From: Antedon mediterranea
Lineage: Eukaryota; Echinodermata; Crinoidea; Comatulida; Antedonidae
DNA: 60,000 nt
Direction of reading: 5' to 3'
Assembly (NCBI RefSeq): GCF_964355755.1
Contig: NC_092670.1
Span: 16,431,201 to 16,491,200 of the forward strand
This document shows positions 36,301-39,132 of this stretch, piece by piece. The translations under genes and the position numbers were made by a program. Positions within the stretch are counted from its first letter, which is position 1, and every line of letters begins with the position of its first letter. The notes under the pieces were generated by a model that searched no databases, had not been told where the DNA came from, and was given only the letters and a program-made list of their open reading frames with translations.

Positions 36301-37488
36301 AATGATAAAATACAATACCAGTGAATGTTAGACTTTACATAATCAAACGAATTTTATTCATAACAAACATATTGTTTGGTAAACGTGATCCTTCTATTCT
36401 CAGTTTGAATGTAGGCCCATATACAGTCTTAAACCAACATAAACCTGTACTATCTTCTCAATTATAGAGACATAATTAACATTTCTATCGTTAAAACGTA
36501 CCGGAAATTGTTAATGTGTTTGTTTCTTATATAAAAATATCAATTGTTACTTTTTAATGAGTCATTTATTTGTTTTTACACAAAATGTTTATCAGAATAA
36601 CAGTTTTACAGGTATACACCAGTATAGTAGAAAATTTATTTTAATGACCAATTTTGTTTCCTCACCTTCTTTTCTGGGTTATTTTTAAATGTTTGTTTTT
36701 ACTATAGATCACTATAGATTTCTCTCTAAATTACGTAATATAGACGAAAATGTAAATTACTCATTTTACCTGGTGATTGTTGTACATTTTTTACAGTCGA
36801 TTATAAGAGCCGATGGCATTTAAATGGTATTAAAATCTACTGATCAAAGCGATTGTTAAATAATTTGGATTGTTTTCTAACAATGCCACTATACATAACA
36901 CAATTCATTAGTGTTCTCACACCAACAATAGGTATTATTTAATCGTTTCTCGCCTGTTGTGCAACATTCATAGAAGAATATTATACCAAAGGAAAAATCA
37001 GTTTGGCGACATAAACTGGAGATACAAAATAGGTAAAGAATTTTAAAGTAAACAGAGATACTGTAGGCTATGGAAGGGGGATGAAGAAGATGTCATTATT
37101 AACAGTATATCAAAATAGGCCTCCGTGAGTCTTACTATAAAATATTTTGCTGTTGGTTTGTACATTATTTAGATGGTTTTACAGACGCATAAGAATATTG
37201 TAACATTGGGTGAAATCAATAATAAAATTAGTGTCAATTTAATGCGTGTTTGAACTTTTAAAAAATCGAATGTTAAGAAATATATGAGATCTGAATATTG
37301 CGATTGACAAAGAAATAATGAGATACTGTATGACAGGATACAGACAGTGATGAATCTCAAATTAAAACTGTCAAAATGGCTGAATGCAATCAACAGGAGG
37401 AAGATGGTATCAATTACTTACCGTCTTCTTGCGTTAACGTTGATGTAATACTTAAAAATAAAATGAGAATTGTATATAACTGTTCCAT
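85..37488 (-). CDS. Giant secreted CUB + 8-cysteine EGF-repeat protein, 5' part (82 coding exons in window, gene continues past left edge)
   Basis: Joining all minus-strand exons listed below gives one open frame of about 3,395 codons with GT/AG splice sites and only phase-1 introns. Order in the protein: signal peptide, one 6-cysteine EGF, one CUB domain, then 79 EGF-like repeats R1-R79, one per exon of 114-135 bases. Seventy-eight repeats have eight cysteines. In the exon entries, 'spacing' lists residues between successive cysteines; only the first three numbers vary and the tail 4-1-2-5 is invariant. Many repeats carry O-glucose (C-x-S-x-P-C) and O-fucose (C-x4-S/T-C) consensus sites. CUB+EGF arrays are known from sea-urchin fibropellins, which are extracellular-matrix proteins; a structural or adhesive secreted role is inferred. 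No membrane segment or stop is seen, so the C-terminus lies outside the window. Introns average about 300 bases; those not listed under repeats show nothing I recognise. Confidence 0.88.
672..794 (-). CDS. 8-Cys EGF-like repeat exon R78
   Basis: Opens [12 protein letters not shown]; spacing 4-5-6-4-1-2-5; O-glucose site. Confidence 0.88.
974..1095. repeat. Decayed dispersed element in the R78/R77 intron
   Basis: GCAATGCAAGGATGT near the left end resembles 34625-34645, and a GCATTGCA-type complement lies near the right end. Relationship is by eye. Confidence 0.35.
1188..1310 (-). CDS. 8-Cys EGF-like repeat exon R77
   Basis: Opens [12 protein letters not shown]; spacing 4-5-6-4-1-2-5. Its acceptor and first bases are the first unit of the minisatellite at 1299-1595. 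Confidence 0.87.
1299..1595. repeat. 62-bp minisatellite, about 5 units, starting inside exon R77
   Basis: Units begin with AAGGATCC at 1299, 1361, 1423, 1485 and 1543. Each carries a copy of the R77 acceptor and its first ten exon bases. Confidence 0.9.
1824..1943 (-). CDS. 8-Cys EGF-like repeat exon R76
   Basis: Opens [12 protein letters not shown]; spacing 4-5-5-4-1-2-5; O-glucose site. Confidence 0.88.
2022..2341. repeat. GATGATGGTAATACT-type simple/minisatellite tract
   Basis: Degenerate repeats of GATGATGGTAATACTGATGATATGATGGT fill the R76/R75 intron. Long histidine/isoleucine frames on the minus strand are by-products. Confidence 0.85.
2414..2530 (-). CDS. 8-Cys EGF-like repeat exon R75
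   Basis: Opens [12 protein letters not shown]; spacing 4-5-4-4-1-2-5; loop FQGG; 39 codons. Confidence 0.86.
2707..2815. mobile_element. MITE-A copy (decayed left end)
   Basis: Ends ATCAAAC...GTTTGATAATGTAGACAGAGCTT with core CCAAATATGGTAGTAATATGACATCATC shared by the family. Confidence 0.7.
3108..3230 (-). CDS. 8-Cys EGF-like repeat exon R74
   Basis: Opens [12 protein letters not shown]; spacing 4-5-6-4-1-2-5; N-C-T sequon at the C6 position. Confidence 0.88.
3360..3746. repeat. Right copy of the duplication
   Basis: Contains exon R73 and its flanks; see 1-387. Confidence 0.95.
3444..3566 (-). CDS. 8-Cys EGF-like repeat exon R73 (twin of R79)
   Basis: Opens [12 protein letters not shown]; spacing 4-5-6-4-1-2-5. 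All 123 bases match R79; flanking intron DNA differs at only two positions over 387 bases. Confidence 0.9.
3828..3950 (-). CDS. 8-Cys EGF-like repeat exon R72
   Basis: Opens [12 protein letters not shown]; spacing 4-5-6-4-1-2-5; ends CDE. Confidence 0.88.
4082..4204 (-). CDS. 8-Cys EGF-like repeat exon R71
   Basis: Opens [12 protein letters not shown]; spacing 4-5-6-4-1-2-5; O-glucose site. Confidence 0.88.
   Translation of the reverse strand: MLIHAVANHVRTMASASPKELHAVHSSVSVKAAGKGINVR
4444..4563 (-). CDS. 8-Cys EGF-like repeat exon R70
   Basis: Opens [11 protein letters not shown] with a shortened second loop; spacing 4-4-6-4-1-2-5. Confidence 0.87.
4622..4742 (-). mobile_element. tRNA-derived SINE-like element
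   Basis: On the minus strand GTAGCTAAGTGG resembles a tRNA A box and GGGTTCAATTCC a B box, about 40 bases apart. Confidence 0.6.
4959..5093 (-). CDS. 8-Cys EGF-like repeat exon R69
   Basis: Opens [12 protein letters not shown]; spacing 4-5-10-4-1-2-5, the longest C3-C4 loop of the array; 45 codons. Confidence 0.88.
5151..5282. mobile_element. MITE-A copy
   Basis: AAGCTCTGTCAACACTATCA at left and the inverted AAGTTTGATAGTGTAGACCG at right, flanked by TA on both sides. The TIR and TA flanks suggest a Tc1/mariner-type non-autonomous element. No coding capacity. Confidence 0.85.
5423..5554 (-). CDS. 8-Cys EGF-like repeat exon R68
   Basis: Opens [12 protein letters not shown]; spacing 4-5-9-4-1-2-5; O-glucose and O-fucose sites; 44 codons. 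R65-R69 form a run with steadily lengthening C3-C4 loops (7, 7, 8, 9, 10). Confidence 0.88.
5904..6032 (-). CDS. 8-Cys EGF-like repeat exon R67
   Basis: Opens [12 protein letters not shown]; spacing 4-5-8-4-1-2-5; O-glucose site; 43 codons. Confidence 0.88.
6114..6273. mobile_element. MITE-A copy
   Basis: Both TIRs present. The rest of this intron (6274-6733) shows nothing recognisable. Confidence 0.85.
6734..6859 (-). CDS. 8-Cys EGF-like repeat exon R66
   Basis: Opens [12 protein letters not shown]; spacing 4-5-7-4-1-2-5; 42 codons. Confidence 0.87.
6967..7092 (-). CDS. 8-Cys EGF-like repeat exon R65
   Basis: Opens [12 protein letters not shown]; spacing 4-5-7-4-1-2-5; 42 codons. Confidence 0.88.
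7212..7334 (-). CDS. 8-Cys EGF-like repeat exon R64
   Basis: Opens [12 protein letters not shown]; spacing 4-5-6-4-1-2-5; O-glucose site. Confidence 0.88.
7377..7427. repeat. 10-bp microsatellite (ACATTAGCAT)n
   Basis: About four units in the R64/R63 intron. Confidence 0.85.
7735..7857 (-). CDS. 8-Cys EGF-like repeat exon R63
   Basis: Opens [12 protein letters not shown]; spacing 4-5-6-4-1-2-5; the GG before C3 is EA. Confidence 0.88.
8084..8206 (-). CDS. 8-Cys EGF-like repeat exon R62
   Basis: Opens [12 protein letters not shown]; spacing 4-5-6-4-1-2-5; O-fucose site. Confidence 0.88.
8338..8460 (-). CDS. 8-Cys EGF-like repeat exon R61
   Basis: Opens [12 protein letters not shown]; spacing 4-5-6-4-1-2-5; last loop WQGPN. 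Confidence 0.88.
8691..8804 (-). CDS. 8-Cys EGF-like repeat exon R60
   Basis: Opens [12 protein letters not shown]; spacing 4-5-3-4-1-2-5; O-glucose and O-fucose sites. First of a triplet. Confidence 0.88.
9095..9208 (-). CDS. 8-Cys EGF-like repeat exon R59
   Basis: Opens [12 protein letters not shown]; spacing 4-5-3-4-1-2-5; loop followed by CPNF. Middle of a triplet. Confidence 0.88.
9434..9556 (-). CDS. 8-Cys EGF-like repeat exon R58
   Basis: Opens [13 protein letters not shown]; spacing 5-5-5-4-1-2-5; last loop SMGTY. Third of triplet R60-R58. Confidence 0.88.
9633..9761. mobile_element. MITE-A copy
   Basis: Near-complete TIRs and TA flanks; core inverted relative to 5151-5282. Confidence 0.85.
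9939..10055 (-). CDS. 8-Cys EGF-like repeat exon R57
   Basis: Opens [12 protein letters not shown]; spacing 4-5-4-4-1-2-5; O-fucose site. Confidence 0.88.
10180..10302 (-). CDS. 8-Cys EGF-like repeat exon R56
   Basis: Opens [12 protein letters not shown]; spacing 4-5-6-4-1-2-5; loop QPVIGD. Confidence 0.88.
10514..10636 (-). CDS. 8-Cys EGF-like repeat exon R55
   Basis: Opens [12 protein letters not shown]; spacing 4-5-6-4-1-2-5; O-fucose site. Confidence 0.88.
10931..11053 (-). CDS. 8-Cys EGF-like repeat exon R54
   Basis: Opens [12 protein letters not shown]; spacing 4-5-6-4-1-2-5; loop VGSSVD. Confidence 0.88.
11252..11300 (+). mobile_element. Partial tRNA-derived SINE-like piece
   Basis: TGCTTGGTGGT and GGGTTCAATCC on the plus strand; shorter box spacing than a full tRNA unit. 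Confidence 0.35.
11435..11551 (-). CDS. 8-Cys EGF-like repeat exon R53
   Basis: Opens [12 protein letters not shown]; spacing 4-5-4-4-1-2-5; O-glucose site; donor GTACCG is weaker than the usual GTAAG. Confidence 0.85.
11740..11862 (-). CDS. 8-Cys EGF-like repeat exon R52
   Basis: Opens [12 protein letters not shown]; spacing 4-5-6-4-1-2-5; loop EVAENS. Confidence 0.88.
12144..12272. mobile_element. MITE-A copy
   Basis: Left AAGCTCTGTCAAACTTTGTG is slightly truncated; right TIR intact. Confidence 0.8.
12319..12438 (-). CDS. 8-Cys EGF-like repeat exon R51
   Basis: Opens [12 protein letters not shown]; spacing 4-5-5-4-1-2-5; last loop FGGTN. Confidence 0.88.
12566..12679 (-). CDS. 8-Cys EGF-like repeat exon R50
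   Basis: Opens [12 protein letters not shown]; spacing 4-5-3-4-1-2-5. First of a triplet. Confidence 0.88.
12836..12949 (-). CDS. 8-Cys EGF-like repeat exon R49
   Basis: Opens [12 protein letters not shown]; spacing 4-5-3-4-1-2-5; loop followed by CPEV. Middle of a triplet; nearly matches R59 (CKNGGLC, CPN). Confidence 0.88.
13013..13180. repeat. TGTCCC/AATAGGGG foldback repeat
   Basis: AGAACCCCTATTAAAGGGACA is followed by TGTCCCTAAATAGGGGTTCT, then further GTGTCCCCTTAATAGGG copies. Related to 24180-24350 and to the 43671 minisatellite. Confidence 0.65.
13197..13319 (-). CDS. 8-Cys EGF-like repeat exon R48
   Basis: Opens [13 protein letters not shown]; spacing 5-5-5-4-1-2-5. Third member of triplet R50-R48. 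Confidence 0.88.
13618..13734 (-). CDS. 8-Cys EGF-like repeat exon R47
   Basis: Opens [12 protein letters not shown]; spacing 4-5-4-4-1-2-5; loop SPDG. Confidence 0.88.
14000..14122 (-). CDS. 8-Cys EGF-like repeat exon R46
   Basis: Opens [12 protein letters not shown]; spacing 4-5-6-4-1-2-5; loop HAADNS. Confidence 0.88.
14205..14265. mobile_element. MITE-A minimal copy (61 bp)
   Basis: Two TIRs joined almost directly with the core deleted. Confidence 0.85.
14352..14471 (-). CDS. 8-Cys EGF-like repeat exon R45
   Basis: Opens [12 protein letters not shown]; spacing 4-5-5-4-1-2-5; N-C-T sequon at the C5 position. Confidence 0.88.
14646..14768 (-). CDS. 8-Cys EGF-like repeat exon R44
   Basis: Opens [12 protein letters not shown]; spacing 4-5-6-4-1-2-5; last loop YEGFF. 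Confidence 0.88.
14845..15083. mobile_element. Inverted-repeat element (AGCCTGTTTTCCA ends)
   Basis: 13-base perfect terminal inverted repeats enclosing about 210 bases with no coding capacity I trust. Confidence 0.6.
15147..15269 (-). CDS. 8-Cys EGF-like repeat exon R43
   Basis: Opens [12 protein letters not shown]; spacing 4-5-6-4-1-2-5; O-glucose and O-fucose sites. Confidence 0.88.
15340..15550 (+). mobile_element. 3' end of a LINE-type retrotransposon
   Basis: CCCCATTGGAAATGGGCTGG and CCGGCCTAATGGG, then AAATAAATTCAATCAATCAA as a short tandem tail, the usual look of a 5'-truncated CR1/L2-like 3' UTR. Includes a (TA)n run. Confidence 0.5.
15630..15746 (-). CDS. 8-Cys EGF-like repeat exon R42
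   Basis: Opens [12 protein letters not shown]; spacing 4-5-4-4-1-2-5; loop VERG. Confidence 0.88.
16081..16197 (-). CDS. 8-Cys EGF-like repeat exon R41
   Basis: Opens [12 protein letters not shown]; spacing 4-5-4-4-1-2-5; O-glucose site; last loop NSGTR is basic. Confidence 0.88.
16390..16509 (-). CDS. 8-Cys EGF-like repeat exon R40
   Basis: Opens [12 protein letters not shown]; spacing 4-5-5-4-1-2-5. Closest by eye to R51 ([12 protein letters not shown]), which precedes another triplet. Confidence 0.88.
16537..16955. mobile_element. Foldback element with ~38-bp TIRs
   Basis: TCAAAGAACTT-TAACACAAGA and onward to CTCCTGTTC is repeated inverted at the two ends, with one mismatch over most of it. 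Both ends are flanked by CTTAA. Inside is an 85-bp direct duplication (about 16646-16822) and a G15 run at 16792-16806. Confidence 0.85.
17025..17138 (-). CDS. 8-Cys EGF-like repeat exon R39
   Basis: Opens [12 protein letters not shown]; spacing 4-5-3-4-1-2-5; 38 codons. First member of a recurring triplet. Confidence 0.88.
17460..17652. mobile_element. hAT-like non-autonomous element
   Basis: CAGTGGCGCAAC at left and GTTACGCCACTG at right, matching hAT-type CAGTGGCG termini. An 8-bp target duplication was not found. Confidence 0.5.
17714..17830 (-). CDS. 8-Cys EGF-like repeat exon R38
   Basis: Opens [13 protein letters not shown]; spacing 5-5-3-4-1-2-5; minimal C3-C4 loop followed by CPN. 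Middle member of a recurring triplet. Confidence 0.88.
18168..18290 (-). mobile_element. tRNA-derived SINE-like element
   Basis: TGGCTTGGTGGTTATGATGC (A box) and AGGTTCAAGTCC (B box) on the minus strand in tRNA-like spacing. The loop between is too degenerate for a functional tRNA. Confidence 0.6.
18463..18585 (-). CDS. 8-Cys EGF-like repeat exon R37
   Basis: Opens [13 protein letters not shown]; spacing 5-5-5-4-1-2-5. Third member of the recurring triplet R39-R37 (five-residue first loop, NLC). Confidence 0.88.
18641..18726. repeat. GATGATGGT-rich simple tract
   Basis: Similar composition to the tract at 2022-2341 but shorter. Confidence 0.6.
19034..19156 (-). CDS. 8-Cys EGF-like repeat exon R36
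   Basis: Opens [12 protein letters not shown]; spacing 4-5-6-4-1-2-5; loop RAVPGD. Confidence 0.88.
19341..19463 (-). CDS. 8-Cys EGF-like repeat exon R35
   Basis: Opens [12 protein letters not shown]; spacing 4-5-6-4-1-2-5; loop QPTSGS. Confidence 0.88.
19555..19671 (-). CDS. 8-Cys EGF-like repeat exon R34
   Basis: Opens [12 protein letters not shown]; spacing 4-5-4-4-1-2-5; O-fucose site. Confidence 0.88.
19865..19987 (-). CDS. 8-Cys EGF-like repeat exon R33
   Basis: Opens [12 protein letters not shown]; spacing 4-5-6-4-1-2-5; last loop YTSTN has Ser in place of Gly. Donor is GTACGT. Confidence 0.87.
20015..20080. mobile_element. MITE-A relic
   Basis: Right TIR intact (GTTTGATAGTGTAGACAGAG); left reduced to GTCCACACTA. 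Confidence 0.55.
20119..20241 (-). CDS. 8-Cys EGF-like repeat exon R32
   Basis: Opens [12 protein letters not shown]; spacing 4-5-6-4-1-2-5; loop AISSGT. Confidence 0.88.
20458..20574 (-). CDS. 8-Cys EGF-like repeat exon R31
   Basis: Opens [12 protein letters not shown]; spacing 4-5-4-4-1-2-5; loop TALS. Confidence 0.88.
20755..20877 (-). CDS. 8-Cys EGF-like repeat exon R30
   Basis: Opens [12 protein letters not shown]; spacing 4-5-6-4-1-2-5; loop QRTTGS. Confidence 0.88.
20990..21250. repeat. Probable dispersed repeat in the R30/R29 intron
   Basis: GC-richer than the surrounding intron, with CCGCAGGTCCAGTGTACACA and CTTTAAAGAGCCC. Judged repeat-like from composition only. Confidence 0.3.
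21310..21432 (-). CDS. 8-Cys EGF-like repeat exon R29
   Basis: Opens [12 protein letters not shown]; spacing 4-5-6-4-1-2-5; O-fucose site; last loop YIGST. Confidence 0.88.
21812..21934 (-). CDS. 8-Cys EGF-like repeat exon R28
   Basis: Opens [12 protein letters not shown]; spacing 4-5-6-4-1-2-5; loop SRTPGS. Confidence 0.88.
22138..22248. repeat. Imperfect tandem duplication of the R27 donor region
   Basis: ATTACACAATATTAATTTT occurs twice (near 22138 and 22210), each followed by AAGAAA and GACTTACAAA. The second GACTTAC is the real R27 donor; the first is a decoy GTAAGTC at 22181-22185. Confidence 0.75.
22249..22371 (-). CDS. 8-Cys EGF-like repeat exon R27
   Basis: Opens [12 protein letters not shown]; spacing 4-5-6-4-1-2-5; last loop YESDN lacks the usual glycine. 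Its donor region is duplicated downstream (see 22138-22248). Confidence 0.87.
22372..22743. other. R27/R26 intron with an unrecognised open stretch
   Basis: Overlapping plus-strand frames near 22367-22691 show no domain, no splice pattern and no flanking gene logic. Treated as intron. Confidence 0.4.
22744..22866 (-). CDS. 8-Cys EGF-like repeat exon R26
   Basis: Opens [12 protein letters not shown]; spacing 4-5-6-4-1-2-5; loop QQVAGS, close to R18 and R11. Confidence 0.88.
23128..23250 (-). CDS. 8-Cys EGF-like repeat exon R25
   Basis: Opens [12 protein letters not shown]; spacing 4-5-6-4-1-2-5; loop TPVNGS. Confidence 0.88.
23396..23518 (-). CDS. 8-Cys EGF-like repeat exon R24
   Basis: Opens [12 protein letters not shown]; spacing 4-5-6-4-1-2-5; loop VPSSTS. 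Confidence 0.88.
23695..23811 (-). CDS. 8-Cys EGF-like repeat exon R23
   Basis: Opens [12 protein letters not shown]; spacing 4-5-4-4-1-2-5; loop TETS. Confidence 0.88.
23938..24066 (-). CDS. 8-Cys EGF-like repeat exon R22
   Basis: Opens [14 protein letters not shown] with a six-residue first loop, the longest of the array; spacing 6-5-6-4-1-2-5; 43 codons. Confidence 0.88.
24180..24350. repeat. Second copy of the TGTCCC/AATAGGGG repeat
   Basis: GGACACTCCTATTCAGGGGA at left and AATGTGTCCCCTTAAAAAGG at right; a further weak copy lies at about 29895-30000. Confidence 0.45.
24469..24591 (-). CDS. 8-Cys EGF-like repeat exon R21
   Basis: Opens [12 protein letters not shown]; spacing 4-5-6-4-1-2-5; loop IGEANS. 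Confidence 0.88.
24695..24817 (-). CDS. 8-Cys EGF-like repeat exon R20
   Basis: Opens [12 protein letters not shown]; spacing 4-5-6-4-1-2-5; N-Y-T sequon inside the C4-C5 loop. Confidence 0.88.
24956..25078 (-). CDS. 8-Cys EGF-like repeat exon R19
   Basis: Opens [12 protein letters not shown]; spacing 4-5-6-4-1-2-5; loop TNSLTD. Confidence 0.88.
25242..25357. mobile_element. MITE-A copy
   Basis: Both TIRs; the right end has ATATGGCTT. Confidence 0.8.
25406..25528 (-). CDS. 8-Cys EGF-like repeat exon R18
   Basis: Opens [12 protein letters not shown]; spacing 4-5-6-4-1-2-5; O-fucose site. Confidence 0.88.
25672..25775 (-). mobile_element. SINE-like repeat
   Basis: Contains GTTTCTTGCCCAAGGATA, a motif common in dispersed repeats of marine animals, and a B-box-like GTTCAAATCC on the minus strand. 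Confidence 0.45.
25865..25981 (-). CDS. 8-Cys EGF-like repeat exon R17
   Basis: Opens [12 protein letters not shown]; spacing 4-5-4-4-1-2-5; loop LATS. Confidence 0.88.
26341..26463 (-). CDS. 8-Cys EGF-like repeat exon R16
   Basis: Opens [12 protein letters not shown]; spacing 4-5-6-4-1-2-5; O-fucose site. Confidence 0.88.
26664..26786 (-). CDS. 8-Cys EGF-like repeat exon R15
   Basis: Opens [12 protein letters not shown]; spacing 4-5-6-4-1-2-5; last loop ATGEF lacks the usual aromatic. Confidence 0.88.
27087..27209 (-). CDS. 8-Cys EGF-like repeat exon R14
   Basis: Opens [12 protein letters not shown]; spacing 4-5-6-4-1-2-5; O-fucose site. Confidence 0.88.
27583..27699 (-). CDS. 8-Cys EGF-like repeat exon R13
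   Basis: Opens [12 protein letters not shown]; spacing 4-5-4-4-1-2-5; loop IQDT. Confidence 0.88.
27874..27996 (-). CDS. 8-Cys EGF-like repeat exon R12
   Basis: Opens [12 protein letters not shown]; spacing 4-5-6-4-1-2-5; loop SILSGT. Confidence 0.88.
28144..28266 (-). CDS. 8-Cys EGF-like repeat exon R11
   Basis: Opens [12 protein letters not shown]; spacing 4-5-6-4-1-2-5; O-glucose and O-fucose sites. Confidence 0.9.
28394..28510 (-). CDS. 8-Cys EGF-like repeat exon R10
   Basis: Opens [12 protein letters not shown]; spacing 4-5-4-4-1-2-5; O-fucose site. Confidence 0.88.
28648..28767 (-). CDS. 8-Cys EGF-like repeat exon R9
   Basis: Opens [12 protein letters not shown]; spacing 4-5-5-4-1-2-5; O-glucose site. 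Confidence 0.88.
29017..29139 (-). CDS. 8-Cys EGF-like repeat exon R8
   Basis: Opens [12 protein letters not shown]; spacing 4-5-6-4-1-2-5; loop VPSLNS. Confidence 0.88.
29503..29625 (-). CDS. 8-Cys EGF-like repeat exon R7
   Basis: Opens [12 protein letters not shown]; spacing 4-5-6-4-1-2-5; last loop HYGPE. Confidence 0.88.
30023..30145 (-). CDS. 8-Cys EGF-like repeat exon R6
   Basis: Opens [11 protein letters not shown] with a shortened second loop; spacing 4-4-7-4-1-2-5. Confidence 0.87.
30546..30696. mobile_element. MITE-A copy
   Basis: Both TIRs; the internal AAATATGGTAGTGATA unit is duplicated. Confidence 0.85.
30722..30838 (-). CDS. 8-Cys EGF-like repeat exon R5
   Basis: Opens [12 protein letters not shown]; spacing 4-5-4-4-1-2-5; short C3-C4 loop TPNS. 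Confidence 0.88.
31172..31294 (-). CDS. 8-Cys EGF-like repeat exon R4
   Basis: Opens [13 protein letters not shown] with a five-residue first loop; spacing 5-5-5-4-1-2-5. Confidence 0.88.
32331..32493. mobile_element. MITE-A copy
   Basis: Both TIRs; internal unit duplicated. Sits in the 1.26-kb R4/R3 intron, whose remainder (31,295-32,330) has only a short GATCGAAACGTTGAG repeat-like motif near 31,401. Confidence 0.85.
32557..32679 (-). CDS. 8-Cys EGF-like repeat exon R3
   Basis: Opens [12 protein letters not shown]; spacing 4-5-6-4-1-2-5. Both O-glucose and O-fucose consensus sites. Preceded by the longest intron of the array after R4 side (1.26 kb, 31,295-32,556). Confidence 0.88.
33085..33204 (-). 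CDS. 8-Cys EGF-like repeat exon R2
   Basis: Opens [12 protein letters not shown]; spacing 4-5-5-4-1-2-5; C3-C4 loop VMSDD; ends with CHE. Confidence 0.88.
33504..33623 (-). CDS. EGF-like repeat exon R1 (7 cysteines)
   Basis: Opens [12 protein letters not shown]. The extra cysteine of the C3-C4 loop is absent: the segment reads NGNSTSYT, with an N-S-T glycosylation sequon in its place. The partner cysteine (TSC before FLGER) is kept, so one cysteine should be unpaired. Confidence 0.88.
33992..34372 (-). CDS. CUB-domain exon of the 8-cysteine EGF gene
   Basis: A 127-codon single exon, phase 1-1. It contains the CUB hallmark [11 protein letters not shown] after the second cysteine, then a beta-rich core with FDVE and KDELYIGTG, matching the acidic calcium-site positions of calcium-binding CUB domains, and ends GWQLRWTA. 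Only the two N-terminal cysteines are seen, so one disulfide of the usual two is probably absent. CUB domains mediate protein-protein contacts in secreted proteins. Confidence 0.85.
34449..34620. mobile_element. MITE-B copy
   Basis: AAGCATGGTTCCCACTAG at left and CTAGTGGGAACCAAGCTT at right, with further inverted similarity inside (TTGACCAATCACAAGCGA and its near complement). TTA on both sides. Confidence 0.8.
34844..34978 (-). CDS. N-terminal 6-cysteine EGF exon
   Basis: Forty-five codons, phase 1-1. Six cysteines with conventional EGF order (CLTSPC, then C-x-C in ACECFP, last C in FPCNEE). The only normal 6-cysteine EGF of this gene in the window; it sits between signal peptide and CUB. 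Confidence 0.8.
34979..37421. other. 2.44-kb first intron of the 8-cysteine EGF gene
   Basis: No exon-like cysteine-rich stretch on either strand. Apart from the possible LINE tail at 35870 it is unstructured AT-rich DNA. Confidence 0.6.
35870..36000 (-). mobile_element. Possible LINE 3' tail
   Basis: On the minus strand GGAAATAAATTAAATTGAAT resembles LINE 3' tails; nothing coding is attached. Confidence 0.3.
37422..37488 (-). CDS. First coding exon: signal peptide of the 8-cysteine EGF gene
   Basis: Twenty-two codons starting at the ATG at 37486-37488. The peptide begins [20 protein letters not shown]: a short N-region, a hydrophobic core and a polar end, typical of a cleaved signal peptide. 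It ends in phase 1 at a GTAAG donor, compatible with the next exon. The frame is open further upstream with other ATGs; this ATG was chosen because it places the hydrophobic core at the N-terminus. The 5' UTR and promoter were not resolved. Confidence 0.75.
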
Positions 37489-38317
37489 TGTGCTGACTGA
37501 TGACACCAATTGTCTGTTACTCAGTGTTATATCATAATTCCAGTTTCGAAAAACAGAGTAAATCCTTAAAAATGACATATAGTATATTCCAATTATTCGA
37601 TCGCAGTGCAAAATGCTTTATGATTTTTTCACCATAAAATGTTGATTTCTTAAATAAAACGGTTATAAACTCGCTGTAAGATGTCCAATGTTGTTTGTTG
37701 TGTGCACTCGATTGATTTTGAAATGGTTTCGGATTGTATTAGAGCAAGTGGTGACTAGTGCCTATTCATATTTAAATAAATACCTATTCTATCGCCCACT
37801 ATTGAGCCGTGTCTACCCAAGCATTTGGGTTCGCACTATGACAATAGGCGAATTAGTAATATCAAAAGATGTACGCATCAATGAGTTAATCAACCACTGG
37901 CGGCGCTGTGTTAAAACTAGAAGCAGACGACGATTCTGACAATTATTCTGTAACCAATTTGAACTAATTGATTTTTTTATTTCAGGCTATTCACTATATT
38001 CCCCATGACTGGGCATAAATTATGTGTCAAATCTGCAGAATAAATGTAAACAAAATAGCAAAAAAATCATCTGTAAAATGCATACAAAAAGTTTAACAGC
38101 CACATATCATTGGTGAGTTGATAATTAGTGATATTATATGTAAATAACAAAACATTTTACATAGGCCTATGGTGACTAGACTATATTCAAAGCTTTGTGC
38201 TAATAAACTTTAAACATCATAGTCTATAACGTGCTATTCACACTTTCTTGTTATATTAATATAAATTAAACTGTGCAGTTAGTTTTTATTAATCAAAATT
38301 GTACTACAAAGTGTAAT

Positions 38318-38346
38318 CATGGAGGTATAAATTTTATACCTCCATG
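38318..38346. repeat. Perfect 29-bp palindrome
   Basis: Arms CATGGAGGTATAAA and TTTATACCTCCATG around a single T. Confidence 0.95.
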
Positions 38347-38974
38347 GTGTAATGATTTAAATAAATGTCAGAAGTTTGGTACGTCATGTCATGACATTAC
38401 TTTAAACACAATTTCGAAGAATTTTGTCAAAGTGGGAGATGATATTAATTATTTTAAAAATTGTCTTTCCAAAATGTGTAATACGTAAATAAATGTTTTT
38501 TATTGATTGGAAAAAGAACAGGATGTCAACTACTAGCACGATGGAGGAATTCGTTAAACTAATTCCTATATTATAGCATAATGCTTACTTTACAAAAGGA
38601 TTAACAATTGTCAACTTGTGTGCCTCTCCGCAATGTCACTGATAAATCTACAAGTTCGAGGGAGCTTTTAATTATTTAATTCAAACGAAAAGATAAATAT
38701 GATGGTTTCCGTAATCTCTAATCCAAACCACGGGAGGTCTTTTAAATATTATATCCACATAACATACAACTGACTCACTCAATTACGTATGAATCAGTTC
38801 ATTCGAAACGTAAACATAAAATTGATACAATCTGCGTTCCATGCGGAACTCGGTTCAATGATAATCTATAGTCACCATTTCTCTATTCTTTCTTGTCTCT
38901 GTCATTATATTCAAATATCATTTTAATTAAAAAAAACACTTTCTCTGCAACTGAAATTATCAATTTGGTTAATT

Positions 38975-39132
38975 AAAATGAGCATGTACGTCAATACATA
39001 CAATAATCCACTATTAGGCATAGACTAAAACATAAAAAAAAGAAAAGGGCAACAAAATGAGCATGTACGTCAATACATACAATAATCCACTATTAGGCAT
39101 AGACTAAAACATAAAAAAAAGAAAAGGGCAAA
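38975..39132. repeat. 79-bp tandem duplication
   Basis: AATGAGCATGTACGTCAATA through AAGAAAAGGGCAA occurs twice in direct tandem with no clear mismatch in the shared part. Confidence 0.95.
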
